Below, piece by piece: positions 46,550-56,625 of a stretch of 64,000 nt of DNA. Below the pieces are notes generated by a model. The model made no database searches, was not told where the DNA came from, and worked only from the letters and a program-made list of their open reading frames with translations. The DNA is from Pelorhabdus rhamnosifermentans. Its GTDB lineage: Bacteria > Bacillota > Negativicutes > UMGS1260. The stretch spans positions 1 through 64,000 of the forward strand of contig NZ_JAHGVE010000006.1 of assembly GCF_018835585.1 (NCBI RefSeq), written 5' to 3'. The translations under genes and the position numbers were made by a program. Position 1 is the first letter of the stretch; each line of letters begins with the position of its first letter.

Positions 46550-47491
46550 TCACCTCATGCTTTCCGGCAGAGCGAGAGGCAGAGGAAATCTCCCTGTATT
46601 CTCGGCCGTAACCTGTTCGAAGAGCAACTTATTAAGATTGAATTGACTACTCGCTCCCATGAGCATTGAGAGCGGGCTTTTCTTACCATACTCGACAACG
46701 TCGGGGTTTGGCTTCAATCCGGCCAGAGCGGCAGCACCATCAATGGCATCATATAAATTGCCATATTCATCAACAAGTCCTAAATCTTTGGCCTGATGCC
46801 CCGTATAAACCCGACCATCTGCCAATGAACGAACCTGAACTTCATCCATATGGCGACCCGTGGCAACGACCTGCACAAATTGTTCATACAAATCATTTAC
46901 CATATCCTGAACCATAGCCCGTTCTTCTACTGTCAATGGCCGATCAGGAGAAAGAATATCCTTATAGGGACCGCTTTTAATTTTTTCTTGCTGAATACCA
47001 ATTTTTTTATACAGTTCCTCCCAATTCGAATAGGGAATATAGACACCAATACTGCCTGTAAGAGTGGCCGGATTCGCATAAATTTTATCGGAAACTGCTG
47101 CAATCCAATAACCCCCTGATGCTGCAACATCCCCCATGGATGTAACAACGACCTTGCCTGTAGCCCGTAGTTTTTGGATTTCTTCGCCAAGTTCTTGTGA
47201 TGCTGGTGCACTTCCGCCTGGACTGTTCACGCGAATCACAACGGCCTTTACTTCTTGATCATCCCGGGCCTCACGAATTTGTTTCATAATATTATCTGTT
47301 CCACCCTGATCATTTAAAATGCCAACTTGTCCATGCCCCCCCATAATCACGCCTTCCACATAAATCACAGCCACCTTACTTTGAATATTCGCCTTAGTTT
47401 TCGTCATAGCGGGAATTTGAAAAACCAACAAAATAGCAGAAACAGCAATCACGGCAATAAGCACATAAACAACTGATTTTTTATACAACAT
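46550..47491 (-). CDS. sppA: signal peptide peptidase SppA
   Basis: SppA degrades remnant signal peptides in the membrane with a Ser/Lys dyad. The 313-residue protein (start at 47491 after AAGGAGG) has one N-terminal membrane helix, VIRVNSPGGSAPASQEL, the nucleophile in MGDVAASGGYWIA and the presumed general base Lys in SGPYKDI. The short form, as in B. subtilis, is normal for Firmicutes. It pairs with the Yip1-type gene. Confidence 0.94.
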   Translation of the reverse strand: MLYKKSVVYVLIAVIAVSAILLVFQIPAMTKTKANIQSKVAVIYVEGVIMGGHGQVGILNDQGGTDNIMKQIREARDDQEVKAVVIRVNSPGGSAPASQELGEEIQKLRATGKVVVTSMGDVAASGGYWIAAVSDKIYANPATLTGSIGVYIPYSNWEELYKKIGIQQEKIKSGPYKDILSPDRPLTVEERAMVQDMVNDLYEQFVQVVATGRHMDEVQVRSLADGRVYTGHQAKDLGLVDEYGNLYDAIDGAAALAGLKPNPDVVEYGKKSPLSMLMGASSQFNLNKLLFEQVTAENTGRFPLPLALPESMR

Positions 47492-47569
47492 TTTTGTCCT
47501 CCTTGCAAATAAACCCGGTCTTGGCTTTAGTATTCGAAATGTCACCAGAATTCATCAAAAAAACTTAAT

Positions 47570-47605
47570 GGAAAAAGAAACTGTTGGAACTTTTCCAACA
47601 GTTTC
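47570..47605 (-). terminator. intrinsic terminator of pyrG
   Basis: GAAACTGTTGGA and TCCAACAGTTTC form a 12 bp stem followed on the minus strand by TTTTTCC. Confidence 0.88.
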
Positions 47606-47612
47606 TTCTCAA

Positions 47613-49244
<1,632 letters not shown>

Positions 49245-49279
49245 CTAAATTACTAAACAGTACATCTAAACTGTCCCTA

Positions 49280-49309
49280 ATTTTAACCTTCATAGTGAGA
49301 TGGTGTCAA
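49280..49309 (-). promoter_or_regulatory. predicted sigma-A promoter of pyrG
   Basis: On the minus strand TTGACA (49304-49309), 18 nt and TAAAAT (49280-49285). The leader to the pyrG start is about 45 nt. Confidence 0.7.
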
Positions 49310-49349
49310 GGGAAACCCAAGCATTTTCGCTTGTTTTTCCGTGAAAATT

Positions 49350-51014
49350 CTACATTTTATCAGGTGCTGTGATACCTAAAATAGTTAAGGCATGCCTTAG
49401 TACGCCTAGAACAGCTGTAACAAGAGCTAAGCGGGCCTGCTCAACATTTTCATCAACACCGATAATTCGGCACTGATTATAAAAGGAATGGAAGAGTGAA
49501 GCTAGTTCATGAACATAACGGGCAATGCGGTGAGGCGCCCGTTCTTTAGCCGCCCAAGCAATTTCTTCTGGATATTCTCCAAGCTTTTTAATTAAATCCA
49601 GCTCAACCTCTTCGATAAGACAAGAAAGCTCTTTAGCTGTAACTGGATGCTGAACAATTCCAGCCTCAGCCACTTGCCGGAAGATACTTTGAATCCGAGC
49701 ATGAGCATACTGAATATAATAAACAGGATTTTCATTTGAATGAGATTTAGCCAAATTCAAGTCAAAATCCAATTGGCTGTCAAGAGAACGCAAAATAAAA
49801 AAGAAGCGTGCGGCATCTGTCCCCACTTCTTCAATTAATTCACTTAATGTAACACTTTGACCCGTGCGCTTAGACATTTTAACAAGTTCGCCATCACGGA
49901 ACAGACTCACCATTTGAAGCAACAGCACCTCTAAATGATCAGGGTTATGACCAAGGGCCTCAACAGCTGCCTTGACACGACAAACATAGCCATGATGATC
50001 AGCACCCCAAATATTAATGACCTTATCAAAGCCCCGTAAAAATTTATTATGATGATAAGCAATATCGGCAGCCAAATAGGTAGGAACCCCATTATCACGA
50101 ATAACAACACGATCTTTATCATCGCCGTAAGCAGTCGATTTCAGCCACAAGGCGCCGCCTTGCTCATACATATTGCCATTTTCTTTTAAAATATCGCAAG
50201 CCTTTTCAATGGCGTGCGCTTTATGGAGAGTGCACTCACTAAACCAAATGTCAAAGGTTACATGAAAAGCCTCAAGATCGGCTTTCAAAGCCGCCAATTT
50301 TTCTTTCAGCGCCAATTCCTTAAAAACAGCCAGGCGCTCGGCCTCATCAACAAATAAGTAACGGTTGCCCTCAGCGGCAATAATCTTTTTAGCTGTCTCA
50401 ACAATATCCTGTCCATGATAACCGTTCTCCGGAAATACATTTGGCTGATCTAAGCATTCTAAATACCGGGCATTGACAGAAGCAGCTAAATTATCAATCT
50501 GATTACCTGCATCATTAATATAATATTCCGCTTCCACATCATAGCCAGCAGCTTTTAATAAATTAACTAAAGCGCTACCAACGGCAGCCCCGCGGCCATG
50601 GCCCACATGAAGCGGCCCTGTCGGATTGGCACTGACAAATTCCACTTGAACTTTTTCACCGTGGCCCATGTCAATATTGCCGTACTCAGGACCTACGGCA
50701 AGAATACTTGCCAACAAATCATAAATCCAACTGGATTTCAAATAAAAATTGATAAATCCCGGTCCGGCAATTTCCATCTTCTCCAAAAAGGGAGCATTCA
50801 TACGTTCTACCAAAGCTGTCGCGATTTGGCGAGGATTTTTCTTAACAGACCGCGCCAATTGCATAGCAAAATTACTGGCAAAGTCCCCAAACTTTTTTTC
50901 TGGTGGCACTGATAGTATAATTTCGGGGAACTCGTCCACTAAAAAAACACCATCGGCATATGCATCTTGAGCCGCTTTTTGTATAACCTGTGTTAATGAA
51001 TCCTTCATATTCAA
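49350..51014 (-). CDS. argS: arginyl-tRNA synthetase
   Basis: ArgS charges tRNA-Arg. The 554-residue class I enzyme has the HIGH-type motif ANPTGPLHVGHGRGA, the KMSK-type KMSKRTGQSVTL and a C-terminal anticodon-binding domain with PVYYIQYAHARI. The N-terminal Add1 domain is present. The start is a TTG at 51014 that overlaps the ywiB stop, or an ATG two codons later; the GGGAGG lies inside ywiB. The ywiB-argS pair is conserved with B. subtilis. Confidence 0.97.
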   Translation of the reverse strand: MNMKDSLTQVIQKAAQDAYADGVFLVDEFPEIILSVPPEKKFGDFASNFAMQLARSVKKNPRQIATALVERMNAPFLEKMEIAGPGFINFYLKSSWIYDLLASILAVGPEYGNIDMGHGEKVQVEFVSANPTGPLHVGHGRGAAVGSALVNLLKAAGYDVEAEYYINDAGNQIDNLAASVNARYLECLDQPNVFPENGYHGQDIVETAKKIIAAEGNRYLFVDEAERLAVFKELALKEKLAALKADLEAFHVTFDIWFSECTLHKAHAIEKACDILKENGNMYEQGGALWLKSTAYGDDKDRVVIRDNGVPTYLAADIAYHHNKFLRGFDKVINIWGADHHGYVCRVKAAVEALGHNPDHLEVLLLQMVSLFRDGELVKMSKRTGQSVTLSELIEEVGTDAARFFFILRSLDSQLDFDLNLAKSHSNENPVYYIQYAHARIQSIFRQVAEAGIVQHPVTAKELSCLIEEVELDLIKKLGEYPEEIAWAAKERAPHRIARYVHELASLFHSFYNQCRIIGVDENVEQARLALVTAVLGVLRHALTILGITAPDKM

Positions 51015-51439
51015 CTTTTCCGATCCTCCCGTATTTCTATCACCAATTGATTAGCACTCTGCCATTGACCGTCAAGCATCAATTCATAATCCACTTGAAT
51101 CTTTCCACAGCCTTCATTTAAGTGAATTTTCAGTTCGCCTGTCCTCACAGACAATTGAAAATCACCGAAAGGCGTATGATATAAGCTTTCCTCTACAATG
51201 CCCTGCTGAAAAACCATTTTTTGCTCCACCGTTCCCGTTCGTAGCAATACAAGGCAATGTTCCATGATTTTCAGTGTCGTATGCGTTCCTTCCAGACCGC
51301 TAATAGCACTTTCATCATAGCGAATGTAATCGATGTTATTTTTTTGATAGTGACGGCCTGCTGTCATCAGTTCAAGACGATTTTCTTCACCAGCTTGATC
51401 TCGCTGAATTCCGATCACAGAAACAACAACTGTACGCAT
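51011..51439 (-). CDS. ywiB: DUF1934 (YwiB) beta-barrel protein
   Basis: This 142-residue protein of the DUF1934/YwiB family is predicted to be a small calycin-like beta-barrel. It has the pattern MRTVVVSVIGIQRDQ, YIRYDESAISGLEGTHTTLKI and HTPFGDFQLSV in part. It starts at 51439 after AAGGAGAAG and overlaps argS, so translational coupling is expected. The molecular role is not established. Confidence 0.88.
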   Translation of the reverse strand: MRTVVVSVIGIQRDQAGEENRLELMTAGRHYQKNNIDYIRYDESAISGLEGTHTTLKIMEHCLVLLRTGTVEQKMVFQQGIVEESLYHTPFGDFQLSVRTGELKIHLNEGCGKIQVDYELMLDGQWQSANQLVIEIREDRKS

Positions 51440-51517
51440 AGCTTCTCCTTTATAACTTAATCTATTATAGCGTAAAGTTAAGCGTTTTGCCAGAGTCAAA
51501 AACTCGACTTTTACCTC

Positions 51518-51570
51518 AAAAAAGCCGTAGCGCCGTATGTCTATGGTCTAAACCACAGAACTACGGCGCC
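51518..51570 (-). terminator. intrinsic terminator of the second SpoIID gene
   Basis: A GCGCCGTA/TACGGCGC stem with an extended imperfect upper part is followed on the minus strand by TACGGCTTTTTTGAGG. Confidence 0.7.
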
Positions 51571-51651
51571 TGTTTGGCGAGAAACGAAATCGTATTCTCC
51601 CATCCTTATTTTATGCTAAATGAGCTCACAACATGCCTGTCAGAAAAAAAA

Positions 51652-52674
51652 TTATTCATAGAGTTTGTGTACAGTCGTACCTACATAATAATATTTCACA
51701 ATATCCTCGGCCTGCATGCCTTGCTGAGCAAAAGTGTAAGCCCCCCATTGACAAAGTCCGACGCCATTTCCCCAGCCATGGCCATAAAAGGTAAACTGAC
51801 TGCCATCATAGGTTAAATCACTGATCAGAGTAGATTTTAGACGGTCATATCCAATTAATTTACGAAATGTCGCACCATAAATTTTCTTATTTCCTGCACC
51901 AATATACAAAATGCGCCCTGATGGACCTTTTTCTAGAATACTAATATCTGCCGGATTTCCCTGATAACCACAAGCCTTAGCAACTTCTGTTCCGGGAATT
52001 TTCACCGACCAATTTTGCAAATTTGCTGGCGTATAGGTATAACTATTATCTGTTACAGGCTGAAAATAAGGTGTAGGATACTCAATCTCCAAGGGAAAGC
52101 TTTCTTCCTTTGTAGCCGCAATCTGACCATTACTTGATGAATAAATGGCATTGACGAGGCTCCCAGCATAAAGTAAAACTTGTCCACGTGTTTTTTGCAC
52201 TGCCGTTTTGACGTTTTCATTTACTCGTTTCGGTGCATAAGCCTGCAATTCATCTTTTGATGTGGAAACATCGGCATGATGCAATTTTTTAATTGTTCCC
52301 GCTTCAATGGCATTCATTGTTAAAGTACGGCAAGCAATCGCTTGTGCTGACAGCGCTTCAACGGGCCACGTCGGATCCATTTCTTGTGCTGTAACGCCCT
52401 CTAAATACGTTTCTAGCGGCATATTATCGACAGAGCCCTGATCCGCATGATAGACCGAAATCGTAGGCTCTGACTTATATTTACTTACATCGAATAAAGG
52501 CACATTGGGAATAGGCTGCGGCTCAGCAGGAGCTGGTGCAGGTACAGGTGTTGGCAGTGGAACAGACGGAAAGGGCTTACTCTCAGGCGGACGCAATAAC
52601 GTATAGGCACCCATAACAAAAGCGATAAAAACCACGGCTAAAATCAAATATTTATATTTATTGTTTTTGCGCAT
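51652..52674 (-). CDS. SpoIID/LytB-domain membrane protein
   Basis: This second SpoIID-domain protein has 340 residues. It has a membrane anchor (about 8-27), a Pro-rich linker (29-58) and a SpoIID domain with VTAQEMDPTWPVEALSAQA (presumed catalytic Glu), IYSSSNGQIAA and FYGHGWGNGVGLCQWGA. It differs from the copy at 21478 in its anchor (helix against lipid) and in having Cys-Gln-Trp rather than Ser-Gln-Trp near the C-terminus. It starts after TTGAGGTGG. It could be the sporulation SpoIID or a vegetative lytic transglycosylase. Confidence 0.88.
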   Translation of the reverse strand: MRKNNKYKYLILAVVFIAFVMGAYTLLRPPESKPFPSVPLPTPVPAPAPAEPQPIPNVPLFDVSKYKSEPTISVYHADQGSVDNMPLETYLEGVTAQEMDPTWPVEALSAQAIACRTLTMNAIEAGTIKKLHHADVSTSKDELQAYAPKRVNENVKTAVQKTRGQVLLYAGSLVNAIYSSSNGQIAATKEESFPLEIEYPTPYFQPVTDNSYTYTPANLQNWSVKIPGTEVAKACGYQGNPADISILEKGPSGRILYIGAGNKKIYGATFRKLIGYDRLKSTLISDLTYDGSQFTFYGHGWGNGVGLCQWGAYTFAQQGMQAEDIVKYYYVGTTVHKLYE

Positions 52675-52830
52675 AATGCCACCTCAAAATTAGTGTGGCC
52701 AAATAAAAAGACATTATTCTACGTCATTCAAGTAACCAGCACCATAAAATTTTTCCACGCATTGAGGCGATTTTCGAAGCAGATAATAGAATCGGCCCCA
52801 AAAATAAATTGATCAAAAGGAGGTCTTTCT

Positions 52831-53070
52831 ATGAACAGCAAAGCAAACAAGAAGCAGCAAACAAGTAACACACAGTCAGGTACAATGACAGCCAAGTATG
52901 ATATCAATGGTGACTATAGCTCATCGATGCTAGGAAATACCGGTGCTACTTCAAACACAGCATCGAGCAGTACCACTGAGGCAAGTACTGCTGAAAAGAA
53001 TAAACAAAGCAAAGCTAAATACGGAACAATGACAGCCAGCCTTGATGCCAATAACGATTACTCGGAATAA
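52831..53070 (+). CDS. small Ser/Thr/Asn-rich protein with duplicated motif
   Basis: I do not recognise this 79-residue protein. It has a strong ribosome binding site (AAAAGGAGG) and its own terminator, so it is very likely real. It is hydrophilic, lacks Cys, Trp, Phe and Pro, and has no signal peptide. A 15-residue motif occurs twice: GTMTAKYDINGDYSS (17-31) and GTMTASLDANNDYSE (65-79), each with a DxNxDY pattern like a calcium-binding loop. The middle is low-complexity Ser/Thr/Ala. It stands alone on the plus strand between the SpoIID and CadA genes. Confidence 0.8.
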   Translation: MNSKANKKQQTSNTQSGTMTAKYDINGDYSSSMLGNTGATSNTASSSTTEASTAEKNKQSKAKYGTMTASLDANNDYSE

Positions 53071-53100
53071 ACAAGTCCAGATTAAGTAAGACTCTCCATT

Positions 53101-53146
53101 TATAGCAACGAAAGCCGCTCAATAATGAGCGGCTTTCGTTGCTATA
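53101..53146. terminator. bidirectional terminator
   Basis: A perfect 21 bp stem with a 4 nt loop (arms 53101-53121 and 53126-53146, core GAAAGCCGCTCA) serves the small plus-strand gene and the minus-strand metal ATPase. Confidence 0.9.
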
Positions 53147-53155
53147 AATACTATT

Positions 53156-55282
53156 TTATCCCTTCACCTTCAATAGGCGCATGCTATTTAATGTCACAAT
53201 GAGGGTAGCCCCCATATCAGCCATAATAGCCAACCACAAGGTTAACCAACCTGGAAATACAGCCAAAACTGCCAACAACTTCACACCCAAAGCAAAACCA
53301 ATATTTTGCCGAATAATTGTAAGCGTCTTACGACTTAATTGAACAGCAAAGGGAAGCTTTAACAAATCATCATTCATCAAAACAATATCCGCCGTTTCCA
53401 AAGCCGTATCTGTTCCTGCTCCCCCCATAGCGATACCTACTGTCGCTACAGCAAGTGAAGGAGCATCATTCACCCCATCGCCAATCATAGCTACCTTGCC
53501 ATAGCGATCAAGCAGTTTCTTCATAACAGCGGCTTTATCTTCCGGCAGCAATTCAGAGCGGTACTCATCCAGCCCAATTTGGGCAGAAATAGACTGAGCC
53601 ACAGAAGCATTATCACCAGTTAACATGATGGTATGATGAATTCCAGCTTGTTTTAATTCAGCCTGTGCCAAAACCGCCGTTTCACGCACTTCATCAGCCA
53701 CAGCCAAAATACCTAGCAAACGCTGCTTCGTCGCCATAATCATGGCTGTTTTACCTGCTGCTTGAAGATCTTCTATAAGCTTTAGACAGGATTCAATAGA
53801 AATATTTAATTCCCTAAAAAACTGCTGATTACCAATATAGACTGTCTCACCTTGAATAACTCCCTCAATCCCGCGACCAGCGAGAGCTGAAAATATTTCT
53901 ACTTTGCTAATAAAACATCCTTGTTGCTTCGCACTTTTTACAATCGCTGCTCCCAAGGGATGTTCTGACTTAGCTTCAAGGCTGGCAGCCCAAGATAACA
54001 GTTCTTCTTTTGAACCGCCATGGAGCGGCAAAACATCTGTAACAATTGGCTGACCTTTGGTTAAGGTACCCGTTTTATCAAATGCAATCGCCCCAAGCGA
54101 GCCTACCTGTTCAAGATAAATACCACCCTTAATCAGAACCCCCTGCCTTGCAGCATTGCTAATCGCACTGACAATGGCCACGGGCGTTGAAATAACAAGC
54201 GCACAAGGACAAGCAACAACAAGTAACGCCAGTCCCCGATAAATCCACTCGTCCCAGGCGTAATAAAAAAACAGCGGCGGAATAATCATAATACCTACTG
54301 CCAAAATAAAAACAGCCGGTGTATAAATAGCAGCAAAACGCTCCACGAAATTCTGCAGCGGTGCCCTATTCTGCTGTGCCTCTTCTACTAACTGAATCAG
54401 GCGGGAAATCGTCGAATCTTGTACAAGCTTTGTTACTTTCACTTCTAAAAATCCATAGGTATTAAATGTACTGGCATAGACCTCGTTTCCCGCAGCCTTG
54501 TCAATCGGCAAGGATTCCCCTGTAACAGACGCTTGATTCACAGCCGACTGCCCAGAAAGAATGATACCATCCATGGCAATCTTTTCACCTGGATAAATCA
54601 TCATCACATCACCAATATGAATATCTTCAACAACAACTTCTAGTTCTTCCGACCCCCGCCGAATCCTTGCAACCTTTGGCACAATATCCATGAGCTGACG
54701 AATAGAATGACGTGCCTTTCCTAACGTCCAGGCTTCCAAAATTTCTGAGATGGAAAAAAGAAATGCCACAACGGCCCCTTCTTCATATTGCCCGATGGCA
54801 AATGCCCCAAGCACAGCAATTCCCATTAAGACACTCATATTAAAGCGTCCCCGAGCTAAAGCGTGAGCAGCATTAATAAAATTTTTCCAACCGCCAAGTA
54901 CCGTAGCAAGTACATAACAGGCAACAAATATCTGTGGCAGGAAAGAATTTCTTTCTAGACCGTATGCAACAAATAAGGCAACAGCCGACCCAAGTGCCCG
55001 ATAAAAATCCATCTGAAAGGTCCCTTTAGGCACATTCATTTTGCATTGCTGTTTCATCGGCGTAATCGAATAATTTTCGCTACGTCCTAATTGCCTAAGA
55101 ACCTCTAAATCCACAACACCTTCAACTGTCAGCTTACCAGCCATTACATTGAGCGAGGCCTTATGAACACCCGGCAATTTTTTCACAGCCTGTTCAAATT
55201 TAGCTGCACAATCAAGACAAGTAATGCCATTCACCGCAAATAAAACGACCTGATCACTGCTCCATTCGGCTTGTTGTGTCAT
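53156..55282 (-). CDS. cadA: heavy-metal P-type ATPase (CadA/ZntA type)
   Basis: The 708-residue P1B-type ATPase exports divalent soft metals. It has an N-terminal HMA domain with GITCLDC (about 19-25), the CPC metal site in VACPCALVIST, the phosphorylated DKTGTLT, the HP motif in KSEHPLGAA and GDGVNDAPSLA. The CPC and HMA types suit Cd, Zn or Pb. It lies 26 nt downstream of a CadC-type repressor, which supports that range. No copper-type second HMA is present. Confidence 0.93.
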   Translation of the reverse strand: MTQQAEWSSDQVVLFAVNGITCLDCAAKFEQAVKKLPGVHKASLNVMAGKLTVEGVVDLEVLRQLGRSENYSITPMKQQCKMNVPKGTFQMDFYRALGSAVALFVAYGLERNSFLPQIFVACYVLATVLGGWKNFINAAHALARGRFNMSVLMGIAVLGAFAIGQYEEGAVVAFLFSISEILEAWTLGKARHSIRQLMDIVPKVARIRRGSEELEVVVEDIHIGDVMMIYPGEKIAMDGIILSGQSAVNQASVTGESLPIDKAAGNEVYASTFNTYGFLEVKVTKLVQDSTISRLIQLVEEAQQNRAPLQNFVERFAAIYTPAVFILAVGIMIIPPLFFYYAWDEWIYRGLALLVVACPCALVISTPVAIVSAISNAARQGVLIKGGIYLEQVGSLGAIAFDKTGTLTKGQPIVTDVLPLHGGSKEELLSWAASLEAKSEHPLGAAIVKSAKQQGCFISKVEIFSALAGRGIEGVIQGETVYIGNQQFFRELNISIESCLKLIEDLQAAGKTAMIMATKQRLLGILAVADEVRETAVLAQAELKQAGIHHTIMLTGDNASVAQSISAQIGLDEYRSELLPEDKAAVMKKLLDRYGKVAMIGDGVNDAPSLAVATVGIAMGGAGTDTALETADIVLMNDDLLKLPFAVQLSRKTLTIIRQNIGFALGVKLLAVLAVFPGWLTLWLAIMADMGATLIVTLNSMRLLKVKG

Positions 55283-55308
55283 CGTCCGCCCTCACTTAGC
55301 TTTATTTT

Positions 55309-55671
55309 TTATCGATGAGAAATATGTGAAATTCCCTGTTCAATTAATGCTGAAATATGATCATCATCAAGCGAATAATAAGCCATTTTGCCCTCGCGGC
55401 GGTACTTTACGAGCCGTGCACCACGCAACAGCCTGAGTTGATGCGACACAGCAGACGGACCCATCTGGACAACTGCTGCAATATCACAGACACATAATTC
55501 ACGTTTAGCTAAAATTTGCAAAATTTTTACTCGTGTCGTGTCACCGAGTATCTTAAACGTTTCAGCTAATTGCTGAGCGGCCTCGTTCGAAAGAATCTCC
55601 GCCTTGGCCAAACAAATCGCTTGAGGATGTTCACACAGCTCTTCACACACATCACAATCCCGTTCATCCAT
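55309..55671 (-). CDS. cadC: ArsR/SmtB-family metal repressor (CadC type)
   Basis: This winged-HTH repressor releases its operator on binding metal. The start at 55671 follows AGGTGGTG and gives 120 residues. The metal-site residues of CadC are visible: an N-terminal cysteine cluster (CDVCEELC) and CVC in ELCVCDIA on the alpha-3 helix. The recognition helix is MGPSAVSHQLRLLR. An inverted repeat (55685-55708) lies over the transcription start. It is the first gene of a two-gene operon with the ATPase. Confidence 0.92.
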   Translation of the reverse strand: MDERDCDVCEELCEHPQAICLAKAEILSNEAAQQLAETFKILGDTTRVKILQILAKRELCVCDIAAVVQMGPSAVSHQLRLLRGARLVKYRREGKMAYYSLDDDHISALIEQGISHISHR

Positions 55672-55684
55672 GCTATCACCACCT

Positions 55685-55740
55685 ACATATGAAGATATAT
55701 TCACATGTTTATTATATAGGATAAATAGATTATTCGTCAA
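55685..55740 (-). promoter_or_regulatory. cadC promoter and operator
   Basis: TTGACG (55735-55740), 18 nt and TATAAT (55711-55716) on the minus strand are followed by an inverted repeat ACATATGAA-N6-TTCACATGT (55685-55708), matching at 8 of 9 positions. The TGAA-N6-TTCA core is typical of ArsR/SmtB operators. Confidence 0.8.
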
Positions 55741-55748
55741 TAGATGAC

Positions 55749-55784
55749 AAAAAAAATTGCTAAGCAGCGATAAAGCTACCTAGC
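55749..55784 (-). terminator. intrinsic terminator of the mgtC-like gene
   Basis: GCTAGGTAGC pairs with GCTGCTTAGC using wobble pairs, followed on the minus strand by AATTTTTTTT. Confidence 0.7.
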
Positions 55785-55816
55785 AGACAAGAATAATCAT
55801 CTTTTATTACAAAAAG

Positions 55817-56503
55817 TCACATATCAGGGATGGATCGTTCACTTTGACCATCAATAGCCGTAATCCCCTCCACGGCCATAAGCGTCGTAATAATTTTCTC
55901 CATCGTGACTGTATCCGTCACATAAATATACAATTGAATTTCAATAATATTGTCAACAGCATTTTTCGTATCAATTTTCATCTCGCGAATAACGGCACCA
56001 AGTGCATCGAGACCGGAACAGATTTTACCTACTTGCCCAGGACTATTCACAGTCTGAACAACGAAATGTAATGTAGCATTGGATGCAAACAGTTCAATTT
56101 TCGATAAGCTACCAAGCGTCAAAAATACAAAGCCTGTTACAACAAAGGCACCCAAGAAGCAACCGCTTCCCACAGCCAGACCAATGCCAGCCACCACCCA
56201 CAGGCTAGCGGCTGTCGTCAGACCGCGCACAGTGAGTCCTTCCTTCATAATCGTTCCCGCCCCCAAAAAACCAATGCCACTGACAACTTGTGCCGCTAGC
56301 CGCCCCGGATCAGCATTGGTTAACCCTTGCACACGACTATATTCATCAATGGAAAGGATCATAATAAGGCAAGAGCCAAGACTGACTAAGATATGTGTTC
56401 TTAACCCGGCTGATTTATTTCTCGACTGACGTTCATAGCCTACAATTCCTCCTAATAAACAAGAAACAAACAACCGAATGACCATGTCCCACTGACCGAG
56501 CAT
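55817..56503 (-). CDS. MgtC/SapB-family membrane protein
   Basis: This 228-residue protein has the MgtC membrane region of about five helices (LGGIVGYERQSRNKSAGLRTH near 18-38, VSGIGFLGAGTIMK, GLTTAASLWVVAGIG) and a cytoplasmic ACT-like C-terminal domain (about 145-225). MgtC-type proteins are tied to magnesium limitation and ATP/phosphate homeostasis, but many Firmicute members are uncharacterised. The ATG at 56503 follows GGGGTGGGG. It stands alone between phoH and cadC, with no visible magnesium riboswitch upstream. Confidence 0.88.
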   Translation of the reverse strand: MLGQWDMVIRLFVSCLLGGIVGYERQSRNKSAGLRTHILVSLGSCLIMILSIDEYSRVQGLTNADPGRLAAQVVSGIGFLGAGTIMKEGLTVRGLTTAASLWVVAGIGLAVGSGCFLGAFVVTGFVFLTLGSLSKIELFASNATLHFVVQTVNSPGQVGKICSGLDALGAVIREMKIDTKNAVDNIIEIQLYIYVTDTVTMEKIITTLMAVEGITAIDGQSERSIPDM

Positions 56504-56576
56504 TTCCCCACCCCGCTTAGGCAAAAATTTGACATTAATGAAATTATATGCCGGGGGTCTTGGTGTAATAACTGCA

Positions 56577-56613
56577 AATAAAAGCTGCGTTGAAACCGAG
56601 GTTTCACAACGCA
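56577..56613 (-). terminator. intrinsic terminator of phoH
   Basis: GCTGCGTTGTGAAACC pairs with TTTCAACGCAGC, followed on the minus strand by TTTTATTT. Confidence 0.85.
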
Positions 56614-56625
56614 GCCTTAAAACCG

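Noticed and set aside
49270-49280. GGGA run near the pyrG start site, suggesting reiterative-transcription control as in B. subtilis pyrG
   Set aside because: The G run lies only 2 nt after the -10 hexamer, too close to be the initiating bases, and no attenuator with a C-rich strand is visible in the short leader.
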